Assembly: GCA_008636095.1 (NCBI GenBank)
Contig: VSJD01000018.1
Coordinates: 1 to 5,104, forward strand
Direction of reading: 5' to 3'
Length of the DNA: 5,104 bases
Source of the DNA: Kiritimatiellota bacterium
GTDB taxonomy: Bacteria > Verrucomicrobiota > Kiritimatiellia > JAAZAB01
In this document: one piece after another, positions 1 to 4,959 of the stretch
Numbering within the stretch: position 1 is the first letter of the stretch
Layout of the letters: the number at the start of each line of letters is the position of its first letter
Program-made: the position numbers and the translations under genes
The notes under the pieces: model-generated
The model's database searches: none
Told to the model about the DNA's origin: nothing
The model's input: only the letters and a program-made list of their open reading frames with translations

Positions 1-1
1 T

Positions 2-421
2 TCACTTGCAATTTGGCTGACGGTGCTGGCCAGTTTGTTGCGCGCCGGCATGGGACTCAGTTATAAAGCAGGATTATTAAACGGGGCAAATGAATATGGA
101 CTGTTGGTAATCAATGGCTTTGTTTGGATTATTGGGGGAATAATCTGTCATTTTGTGGTGGATCAGAAGAAATGGCGCATTCCTCCAGCCACGGCGGCCT
201 ATGGTGCGCTTTCGGGGGTACTGGTTTGCGGGATTGCCTTGTTTATGATGCTGGCCTTGAAATACGGCGATGCGAGCCTCGTTTTACCGGTCACGCAAAT
301 GAGTTTCGCGTTGACCGCCCTGGCCGGCATTGTATTCATCAAAGAGCCGTTGACTTCCCGTAAATGCCTGGGAATAGCGTTGGCCATGGTGTGCATATTG
401 CTTATGGGAGTAAATCGCTAA
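2..421 (+). CDS. EamA/DMT-family transporter, C-terminal part (5' end outside window)
   Basis: This reading frame is open from base 2 with no stop, so the gene begins before the window and at least 139 residues are visible. The GTG at 23 is probably internal. The protein is almost entirely hydrophobic, with about five membrane-spanning stretches separated by short polar loops (for example around DQKKWRIPP). The end carries the pattern typical of the second EamA half: GDASLVLPVTQ leading into a helix, then a conserved Lys-Glu-Pro-Leu-Thr loop (IKEPLTSRKCLG) and a final helix. Members of this superfamily move small metabolites across the inner membrane, commonly as exporters; the substrate cannot be read here. 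The stop codon TAA (419-421) shares its last base with the ATG of the next gene, so the two are probably translationally coupled. Family assignment is fairly sure; function beyond that is not. Confidence 0.82.
   Translation, partial: SLAIWLTVLASLLRAGMGLSYKAGLLNGANEYGLLVINGFVWIIGGIICHFVVDQKKWRIPPATAAYGALSGVLVCGIALFMMLALKYGDASLVLPVTQMSFALTALAGIVFIKEPLTSRKCLGIALAMVCILLMGVNR
406..410 (+). promoter_or_regulatory. Ribosome binding site of the XRE-cupin gene
   Basis: GGGAG sits 10 bases before the ATG at 421, inside the end of the transporter gene. It supports the start at 421, which overlaps the transporter stop, over the in-frame ATG at 364 deep inside the transporter. Confidence 0.6.
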
Positions 422-1032
422 TGCGTAAAAATCTGCCTGCCGATAATTCACTCTTTAAAATCGGCCTGAACATCCGTCACGCCAGGAGGAAACGGGAATT
501 AACCCTGTCCGATATCGCGCGGCGCACCAACCTTTCAAGAGGACTGCTTTCAAAAATCGAAAACTTCCGGACCGTGCCTTCCCTGCCGGTGCTCTCTGCC
601 ATCGCGCGGAGCCTGAATATTGGCATGGAAAATATTGTTAAAAACGTCGGCGCTGAAACGTCCGCGCCCCATCAGCTTGTGCGAGCCAATCGCCGGGTTC
701 CGGTTAAGCGGGAAAAATCAAGAGGATTTAAATACGCGACGCTGTTGGCCCGATCCCTCGGCAACATCGGGTTTGAATCGTTTGTGTTGACGCTTGAGCC
801 CGGTGCGAAACGCGCGCCGGTATCAACTGACGGTGACGAGTTCATTTTCATGCTCAGGGGTGAAATTCAATTTGTCATCGGGAAGGAAACTTTCCGGCTC
901 TCCGCGGGCGATTCTTTTTATTTTGACGGGCATGTGCCGCACGTTCCCATGAACCTGACAAAATGCCCTGCCGAATTATTGGTGATCTATCTGCTGAAAC
1001 AACATAATACGAAAGGAAATCATGAAGACTAA
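421..1032 (+). CDS. XRE-family HTH regulator with C-terminal cupin domain
   Basis: A 203-residue protein with two domains. Residues about 14-73 form an XRE/Cro-type helix-turn-helix: RHARRKRELTLSDIARRTN, then LSRGLLSKIEN as recognition region, then PSLPVLSAIARSLNI. Residues about 115-195 form a small beta-barrel cupin (LEPGAKRAPV, DEFIFMLRGEIQFVIG, then LSAGDSFYFDGHVPH). This architecture is known in regulators where the cupin senses a small ligand and the HTH binds an operator. In the first cupin motif the usual His-x-His metal ligands are replaced (around APVSTDGDE), while the second-motif His after VP remains, so metal binding is probably weakened or lost; that is an inference. The start at 421 is preferred because of GGGAG upstream and the TAATG overlap with the transporter. 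The end overlaps the following hydrolase gene by 11 bases, so it likely controls its own operon. Confidence 0.88.
   Translation: MRKNLPADNSLFKIGLNIRHARRKRELTLSDIARRTNLSRGLLSKIENFRTVPSLPVLSAIARSLNIGMENIVKNVGAETSAPHQLVRANRRVPVKREKSRGFKYATLLARSLGNIGFESFVLTLEPGAKRAPVSTDGDEFIFMLRGEIQFVIGKETFRLSAGDSFYFDGHVPHVPMNLTKCPAELLVIYLLKQHNTKGNHED
1012..1017 (+). promoter_or_regulatory. Ribosome binding site of the PHP hydrolase gene
   Basis: AAAGGA lies a few bases before the ATG at 1022 and inside the end of the regulator gene. The alternative in-frame ATG at 1040 has no such site, so 1022 is the better start although it overlaps the regulator by 11 bases. Confidence 0.6.
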
Positions 1033-1897
1033 CGGCAATATGTGGAACGATAAGGGGATCTGGCTTAAAGGCAATACCCACACCCATACCACCCATTCCG
1101 ACGGGGCTTGCACGCCCGGGGAAATAGCGTCGGAATACAAACGGCATGGTTATGATTTTGTGTTTCTTACCGACCACGAGAAACGAACCGTGCCAGATGA
1201 AGCAATCAGAAAACCGCTTTTGATTCCGGCCGAAGAAATCGCCTTTTCTTATAAAGGCTATGATTATCATTTCGTCTGCCTGGGACTTAAAAAAGAATGG
1301 GCTTCGGGATCATTTCATTCTCCCATGCAGGTATTTGCGCGTGCCCGGCGGGAAGGCGTATTTATCGTTCAGGCGCATCCTTACTGGTGCGGCACGCCAA
1401 GTCATAAGTGTGTTTATCAGGGAGGTTTAACTTGTCCGGGGGTGGAGGTCTATAACAAGGTCTGTGACCGAGGAATCGCAAAAGGGTATTCATCTGTCCA
1501 CTGGGATGACCTGCTGGATACCGGACACCGTATTTTAGGTTTTGCGGCGGATGATACCCACAGCCGTTCCGACATCGCCGGCGGCTGGATAATGGTCAAG
1601 GCCAGGAACCGTACCCCTGACGCCATCCTGTCGGCTATCCGCAACGGAAGTTTTTATTCCTCGCAGGGGCCGGAAATCAAAGCAATCGTCATTCGCGGCC
1701 GGGAAATAAAAATCACCTGTTCACCGGTTATGCGCATTAACTTTATCACCAACCGCGCCGGCGGATGCAGTATCTCTGCGGCCACTCCACGGCTGAAAGA
1801 AGCAGCCTGGACTGTTCCCAAAGGCAATACCTATGCCAGAATTGAATTAGTCAACGTTTTTGGAAAAGTCGCGTGGAGCAATCCGATTTTCTTTTAG
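1022..1897 (+). CDS. PHP-domain metallohydrolase, CehA/McbA-like
   Basis: A 291-residue cytoplasmic-looking protein without a signal peptide. The N-terminus has the classic PHP metal site: GNTHTHTTHSDG gives His20, His22 and Asp27, and FVFLTDHE gives His52. Further likely ligands are Glu71 or Glu72 (IPAEEIAF), His83, His119 (VQAHPYW) and the Asp178-x-His180 pair (AADDTHSRSD). All expected metal ligands are therefore present and the enzyme should be active. The last 75 residues form a beta-rich tail ending YARIELVNVFGKVAWSNP, typical of the CehA/McbA branch. PHP proteins hydrolyse phosphoesters or, in the CehA/McbA branch, carbamate or ester bonds; the substrate here is unknown. It is the last gene of the transporter-regulator-hydrolase operon and its stop codon directly abuts the stop of the convergent epmA gene. 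Confidence 0.88.
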   Translation: MKTNGNMWNDKGIWLKGNTHTHTTHSDGACTPGEIASEYKRHGYDFVFLTDHEKRTVPDEAIRKPLLIPAEEIAFSYKGYDYHFVCLGLKKEWASGSFHSPMQVFARARREGVFIVQAHPYWCGTPSHKCVYQGGLTCPGVEVYNKVCDRGIAKGYSSVHWDDLLDTGHRILGFAADDTHSRSDIAGGWIMVKARNRTPDAILSAIRNGSFYSSQGPEIKAIVIRGREIKITCSPVMRINFITNRAGGCSISAATPRLKEAAWTVPKGNTYARIELVNVFGKVAWSNPIFF

Positions 1898-2818
1898 TCA
1901 AGGTTCCCGGAACGGTAACACGTCGTCCAGGGAAACGGCGCCGGCCAACAGCATGACCAGCCGGTCCACGCCGAGCGCAATGCCGGAGGCGGGCGGCAGG
2001 CCGGATTCCAGGGCCGCCAGAAAATCTTCGTCCAGCGGATACACGGGTTTGCCTAGGACGCGGCGCTCCGCGGCGCAGGCCTCGAAACGCTTGCGCTGTT
2101 CCGCCGGGTCGGTGAGTTCGCTGAACGCGTTGGCGATCTCGATCCCGCCGATATACAGTTCCCAGCGCTCCGCCACGCGCGGGTCTTCCGGCTTGCGGCG
2201 CGCCAGCGCCGCCACGGCTGCGGGATAATCCATCAGCACCACGGGGCAGGCAGTTGGCAGATTTGGCTCCACCTTGTTGACCATATCCAGATCAAAACGG
2301 TCGGCGTCAAAATATTCAACCGGATTCCAGCCGGCAAATGTCCTGAATGCCTCGGCCACGGTCAGTAGTTCCCAGACCGGCATCAACTCGATGTGGGTCC
2401 GGCGATAGTCCAGCCAGGTGCGGCCCAGCACCGCTTTGGCCACGGCCGCGATAAGGGCCTTGGTCTCCGCCAGGATATCACGGTAGTCGGCGCTCGTGCG
2501 ATACCACTCCAGCAGGGTGAATTCGGGGTGATGCTTCTGGCCACGCTCGCCCTGCCGGAAGCAGGGGCCAAGCTGGTACACGCGCTCACAGCCGGCGGCC
2601 AGCAGACGCTTCATGTGCAGTTCCGGCGAGGTGCGTAACCAGGCGTCGCCGGAGGGCATGGCGTCAATATGCAGTTCCAAGGCGGGCGCGGCAATCCGGA
2701 CGGGCGTTTCCACCTCCAGAAAGCCCCGTGCGTCAAAAAATTGCCGAATAGCCCGCAAGATGCGGGACCGCAGGGCCAGCACCGGTTGAAACCGGGATAA
2801 TGGAGAAAAGCCAGGCAC
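1898..2818 (-). CDS. epmA: Elongation factor P--(R)-beta-lysine ligase
   Basis: A 306-residue class II lysyl-tRNA synthetase paralogue without the N-terminal anticodon-binding domain. It activates (R)-beta-lysine with ATP and attaches it to the conserved lysine of EF-P. Motif 1 lies near residues 31-45 (RGFLEVETPVRIAAP). Motif 2 is LGPCFRQGERGQKHHPEF followed by TLLEWY (83-106). YIGGIEIANAFSEL is at 222-235, and motif 3 is SGIALGVDRLVML (278-290). Ala281 in motif 3 corresponds to the alanine that favours beta-lysine over alpha-lysine in E. coli EpmA; LysRS has glycine there. The length is slightly below E. coli EpmA (325). The start is GTG at 2818; no in-frame ATG lies between it and the upstream stop at 2846-2848, and no strong Shine-Dalgarno is visible, so the start is less certain than the identity. 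The upstream neighbour on the same strand is efp, its substrate. epmB is not seen nearby. Confidence 0.93.
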   Translation of the reverse strand: MPGFSPLSRFQPVLALRSRILRAIRQFFDARGFLEVETPVRIAAPALELHIDAMPSGDAWLRTSPELHMKRLLAAGCERVYQLGPCFRQGERGQKHHPEFTLLEWYRTSADYRDILAETKALIAAVAKAVLGRTWLDYRRTHIELMPVWELLTVAEAFRTFAGWNPVEYFDADRFDLDMVNKVEPNLPTACPVVLMDYPAAVAALARRKPEDPRVAERWELYIGGIEIANAFSELTDPAEQRKRFEACAAERRVLGKPVYPLDEDFLAALESGLPPASGIALGVDRLVMLLAGAVSLDDVLPFREP

Positions 2819-2830
2819 GATAACGGGATT

Positions 2831-2857
2831 TTCAGTGTTCGGTGTTCAGTATTCGGT
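2831..2857. repeat. 14-bp tandem repeat upstream of epmA
   Basis: TTCAGTGTTCGGT (2831-2843) is repeated as TTCAGTATTCGGT (2845-2857), one mismatch, period 14. It lies 12 bases before the GTG start of epmA, in its 5' leader. Its role is unknown; it may be a degenerate intergenic repeat. Confidence 0.75.
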
Positions 2858-2879
2858 TTTGCGAGGCCCCAACGATAAC

Positions 2880-2974
2880 CTGCCATCCAAGTATGGGAGT
2901 ATGGGCGTGTAGGGATATGGGGGTCGCGAGAAAATTATCTACTCCCATACACCCACACTCTTTGACTGCCATCC
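2880..2974. repeat. Small palindromic insertion-like element with 9-bp flanking direct repeat
   Basis: CTGCCATCC occurs at 2880-2888 and again at 2966-2974, bracketing a 77-base segment. Inside it, 2892-2908 (TATGGGAGTATGGGCGT) and 2941-2957 (ACTCCCATACACCCACA) are inverted repeats matching at 14 of 17 positions, so the segment can fold into a hairpin with an AT-rich loop region. The layout of terminal inverted repeats inside a short direct repeat resembles a non-coding miniature transposable element with a target-site duplication. It lies 3 bases beyond the efp stop and upstream of epmA, where it could also act as an attenuator or mRNA-stabilising hairpin between the two genes. No protein is encoded in it. 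Confidence 0.55.
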
Positions 2975-2977
2975 GAT

Positions 2978-3541
2978 TTACGCCGTGCGAACGCGGTCGC
3001 TATAGCCTCCGGTGCGCGTATCAATGCGGATTACATCGCCCTGATTGATGAAGAGCGGCACCTGGATTTCGTAGCCGCCCTCGATCTTGGCCGGCTTAAG
3101 GACGTTGGTGGCGGTATTGCCGCGCGCGCCGGGTTCCGTTTCGACGATGGTTTTTTCAACGAACGTCGGCAGTTCCACGCCAATGGGCGCATCGTTGTGA
3201 ATCAGGATATCAACCTCGATCTCTTCCACGAGGAAGAAGCGACTATCGCCCAGCACCTCCGCCCGGACAGTCAACTGCTCAAAATTCTTGTCAAGAAACA
3301 CGTACTCGTCGCCATCCTTGTAGGAATAGCGCATGGTGCGCTCTTCCAGTTTTGGCTCATTCAGCGTGTCGTTGGAGCGGTAACTGCGCGTCAGCGTGGC
3401 GCCCGTGATCATGTTTTTCAGCCGGCAGTTGTAAATGGAGGCGCCCTTGCCTGGTTTCACAAAATTGAAGTCGGTAATGACGAACGGTACGCCGTCAATC
3501 TCAACGCGCAACCCCTTGCGTAAATCCGATGCAGAATACAT
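2978..3541 (-). CDS. efp: Translation elongation factor P
   Basis: A 187-residue protein, the usual EF-P length. It binds the ribosome between the P and E sites and relieves stalling at polyproline stretches. The N-terminal KOW-like domain (about 1-63) carries the modification loop FVKPGKG, with Lys32 matching E. coli Lys34, the residue that receives beta-lysine. Two OB-fold domains follow (about 65-125 and 130-187); the signature EPGARGNTATNVLKPA and the C-terminal IRIDTRTGGYSDRV are clear. The ATG at 3541 is preceded by AGGGGT with 6 bases between, and the N-terminus MYSASDLRKG aligns with other EF-Ps, so the start is secure. It is followed after 159 bases by epmA on the same strand, so enzyme and substrate are neighbours and perhaps co-transcribed. 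Confidence 0.97.
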   Translation of the reverse strand: MYSASDLRKGLRVEIDGVPFVITDFNFVKPGKGASIYNCRLKNMITGATLTRSYRSNDTLNEPKLEERTMRYSYKDGDEYVFLDKNFEQLTVRAEVLGDSRFFLVEEIEVDILIHNDAPIGVELPTFVEKTIVETEPGARGNTATNVLKPAKIEGGYEIQVPLFINQGDVIRIDTRTGGYSDRVRTA

Positions 3542-3547
3542 GATGCC

Positions 3548-3553
3548 ACCCCT
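3548..3553 (-). promoter_or_regulatory. Ribosome binding site of efp
   Basis: On the minus strand AGGGGT lies 6 bases before the efp ATG (3539-3541), a normal Shine-Dalgarno distance. Confidence 0.7.
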
Positions 3554-3588
3554 GATTTGGTTGTCGGTTTATTACCTGGAGGATGCCT

Positions 3589-3617
3589 TTAATAATACGA
3601 ATACTGCCGCTTGGCAA
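3589..3617 (-). promoter_or_regulatory. Candidate sigma70-type promoter of efp
   Basis: On the minus strand TTGCCA (3612-3617) is followed after 17 bases by TATTAA (3589-3594), four of six matches to each consensus or close to it. An overlapping TATTAT three bases upstream is a better -10 but leaves only 14 bases of spacing. Transcription would start roughly 40 bases before the efp start codon. Placement by eye only. Confidence 0.35.
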
Positions 3618-3618
3618 G

Positions 3619-3648
3619 TTGTTTTTCAACAAATTGTTTTTCAACAAA
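3619..3648. repeat. Two perfect tandem copies of a 15-bp palindromic unit
   Basis: TTGTTTTTCAACAAA occurs at 3619-3633 and again, identically and without gap, at 3634-3648. Each copy contains the palindrome TTGTT-TTTC-AACAA. The pair sits immediately upstream of the candidate -35 element of efp, where an activator or repressor site or an AT-rich UP-like element would act. It could instead be chance slippage of an AT-rich tract. Confidence 0.7.
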
Positions 3649-3752
3649 ATGTCGTTTTCAAATAAAACCGGTATTGACAGGGGCGGGAAAATAGGGCGAA
3701 ATGGCCGATATCCGGGGCGGATTTGTTTTAATGCCAAGGAATTTAAAAGTTA

Positions 3753-3843
3753 CCCCCTCTCCTTGGGGAGAGGACAGGGGTGAGGGGAGTGCAAGATGGA
3801 GGCCCCTCACCCGATCGGAATCGACCTCTCCCCAGGGAGAGGT
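3753..3843. repeat. REP-like GC-rich palindromic element with three hairpins
   Basis: Three stem-loops follow each other. CCTCTCC (3756-3762) pairs with GGAGAGG (3767-3773). GGGTGAGGGG (3778-3787) pairs with CCCCTCACCC (3803-3812) over a 15-base loop. CCTCTCC (3825-3831) pairs with GGAGAGG (3836-3842). The two outer hairpins share the same stem, giving the block an overall near-symmetric layout. CCTCTCC/GGAGAGG plus CCCCTCACCC modules resemble dispersed REP/MITE-like repeats seen in many bacterial genomes (family knowledge, not searched). It is intergenic and encodes nothing plausible. Confidence 0.7.
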
Positions 3844-3886
3844 GAAGCAGTTGCGGTCTTTGGGGCCTAATTCGATTCGGTAACAC

Positions 3887-3893
3887 GAGGGAG
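3887..3893 (+). promoter_or_regulatory. Strong ribosome binding site of the small membrane protein
   Basis: GAGGGAG ends 6 bases before the ATG at 3900. Its strength and spacing are the main evidence that the 27-codon frame behind it is translated. Confidence 0.65.
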
Positions 3894-3899
3894 TGAATC

Positions 3900-3983
3900 A
3901 TGTCCAATCTATGGTTAATCTTAGTGCCGGTGATCCTGGTTGTTGCGCTGGTCCTGTTCTTCCGCCTGACGAAGAAATCTTAG
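3900..3983 (+). CDS. Small single-pass membrane protein, 27 residues
   Basis: ATG at 3900 opens a 27-codon frame ending in TAG at 3981-3983. The N-terminus MSNLWLILVPVIL begins an uninterrupted hydrophobic stretch (about residues 4-22), long enough for one transmembrane helix, and the C-terminus RLTKKS is positively charged, which by the positive-inside rule predicts N-out/C-in. GAGGGAG lies 6 bases upstream. The frame is convergent with the binding-protein gene, whose stop is 16 bases beyond this stop. I do not recognise a family. Small membrane proteins of this shape often act as regulators or accessory subunits of larger membrane complexes, but nothing here shows which. A chance frame is the alternative; the combination of good ribosome site, clean helix and basic tail, and its position in otherwise unoccupied space, argues against it. 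Confidence 0.65.
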   Translation: MSNLWLILVPVILVVALVLFFRLTKKS

Positions 3984-3999
3984 CGCCCGCCGGAAAGGT

Positions 4000-4785
4000 T
4001 TATTTCCCTATGTCATCGGGAAGCCAGCGCTGGCGGATGCGGTCCAGCGTGCCATCCTGTTTCCACTGTGCCAGGATTTTATTCAAGGTGGCCTGCAGGT
4101 CCGTATCGGTCTTCTTAATGCCCCAGGCAATGGATTGCGTGGGGGACTGGATGGGCACCGTGGTCAGGTCGGCTTCATTCTCGGATGCCATCCATACGAT
4201 GATGGGCGCATCGTGGATGTAAATATCAATCATCTTGCAGCAGATTGCCTGAGCGGCATCGGCTGGATCCAAGTTGCCCACGCTGGCCGCGTTACGGCAG
4301 ACCTGCTGGACAAAAATATCCCCAGTGGTCTTTCGCTGGACGGCAAAATTGGCGTTGGCGTTGCAAACCTGTGGCGAAGTGCCGAACCGGTCCAAGTCTG
4401 TGCGCCGTACCAGGGCCATTTGACCCTGTTGAAGGTACGGCTCGCTGAAGGCGATACGGACCCGGCGTTCGCGTGTGACGGTCATGCCCGACATGATAAT
4501 GTCAAACTTGTCGGCCAGGAGCGAATTGACCTGCTGTTCCCAGGGAACTTCCACAAACAGGAGCGGGCGGTCCATGGTTTTGGCCAGTTCGCGCGCCAAA
4601 TCCGCCTCCAGGCCGAGGATCTGATTGCCCTTCTTGAAGATGATCGGGGGACAATCCGGTGTAATACCGACATACAGGGTCGGATTCTTACTGCTGCCGG
4701 AGCGCGGCAGGGTCTTGCACCCCGGGAAAAAGATGCCTATGCCCAGCGCCAATATCACCATGAAGCCTGCCAGAAACTTGTGCAT
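4000..4785 (-). CDS. Solute-binding lipoprotein, amino-acid-type (SBP_bac_3 family)
   Basis: A 261-residue protein starting MHKFLAGFMVIL, with a hydrophobic signal segment and a lipobox-like FFPGC, so Cys23 is probably lipidated and the mature protein membrane-anchored outside the cytoplasm. The body matches the periplasmic binding proteins of polar amino-acid ABC transporters: LYVGITPDCPPIIF, GLEADLARELAK, FDIIMSGMTVTRERR followed by IAFSEPYL, and IHDAP at 191-195. The arginines after MTVT and the Asp in HDAP occupy the usual amino-acid carboxylate and amine binding positions. The ATG at 4785 is preferred over the one at 4815: AAAGG lies 9 bases before it and the signal peptide then begins with Met-His-Lys; the ten extra residues would be an unusual polar N-tail. 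No permease or ATPase gene is adjacent, so its partners lie elsewhere or it acts as a sensor. The mature part has five further cysteines. Confidence 0.88.
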   Translation of the reverse strand: MHKFLAGFMVILALGIGIFFPGCKTLPRSGSSKNPTLYVGITPDCPPIIFKKGNQILGLEADLARELAKTMDRPLLFVEVPWEQQVNSLLADKFDIIMSGMTVTRERRVRIAFSEPYLQQGQMALVRRTDLDRFGTSPQVCNANANFAVQRKTTGDIFVQQVCRNAASVGNLDPADAAQAICCKMIDIYIHDAPIIVWMASENEADLTTVPIQSPTQSIAWGIKKTDTDLQATLNKILAQWKQDGTLDRIRQRWLPDDIGK

Positions 4786-4839
4786 ACGCCCTTGCCTTTC
4801 GTTTAAAGGTTGCATCCCGAATTGTACCTGTAAATCCTT

Positions 4840-4867
4840 ATCTTATCGTCCCGTCAGAATGAATCAA
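4840..4867 (-). promoter_or_regulatory. Candidate promoter of the binding-protein gene
   Basis: On the minus strand TTGATT (4862-4867) and TAAGAT (4840-4845) are separated by 16 bases, each matching four of six consensus positions. A TACAAT (4821-4826) nearer the gene is a better -10 but has no good -35; if it is used, transcription would start near 4813 and exclude the ATG at 4815. The site lies between the insertion-sequence end and the gene. Confidence 0.28.
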
Positions 4868-4884
4868 TGGGAAAATGAGGTCCC

Positions 4885-4911
4885 CGTTGCGCCATAATAA
4901 AATGTTACCGG
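4885..4911 (-). repeat. Outer direct repeat at the insertion-sequence end
   Basis: This 27-base copy begins CGTTGCGCCATAATA and ends ATGTTACCGG on the plus strand. It matches the copy at 4934-4959 except for one extra base and one substitution. The start-to-start distance is 49 bases. It probably marks the end region of the insertion sequence. Confidence 0.75.
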
Positions 4912-4933
4912 CATGACATTGAGAAGATGCCTT

Positions 4934-4959
4934 CGTTGCGCCATAATACATGTTACCGG
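4934..4959 (-). repeat. Inner direct repeat overlapping the transposase stop
   Basis: This 26-base copy begins CGTTGCGCCATAATACATG on the plus strand and ends GTTACCGG. The transposase stop codon (4953-4955 on the minus strand) lies inside it, so coding end and terminal repeat are merged. Confidence 0.75.

Noticed and set aside
364..420. A 19-residue N-terminal extension of the regulator from the ATG at 364.
   Set aside because: It would lie wholly inside the transporter gene; the ATG at 421 has GGGAG upstream and the common TAATG junction.
1860..2228. A 122-codon plus-strand frame over the end of epmA.
   Set aside because: Rich in Ser, Arg and Ala with no domain; it is a shadow of the GC-rich epmA coding sequence.
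3674..3702. TTGACA at 3674-3679 as the -35 of a plus-strand promoter for the small gene.
   Set aside because: The -35 is perfect but no acceptable -10 is found 16-18 bases downstream.
3753..3843. CRISPR-like array in the repeated GC-rich block.
   Set aside because: Only two short stems recur, with no regular repeat-spacer periodicity; a REP-like palindrome explains it better.
3992..4007. GGAAA/TTTCC hairpin between the small membrane protein and the binding-protein gene as a bidirectional terminator.
   Set aside because: The stem is only 5 bp and AT-rich, with no T-tract after it on either strand.
4135..4806. A 223-codon open frame on the plus strand opposite the binding-protein gene.
   Set aside because: It is fully antisense to a protein with clear family motifs, has no recognisable domain, and its composition is that of a shadow frame.
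4786..4815. A 10-residue longer start for the binding protein at 4815.
   Set aside because: The added residues are polar and precede a complete signal peptide, and the ribosome site before it is weak compared with AAAGG before 4785.
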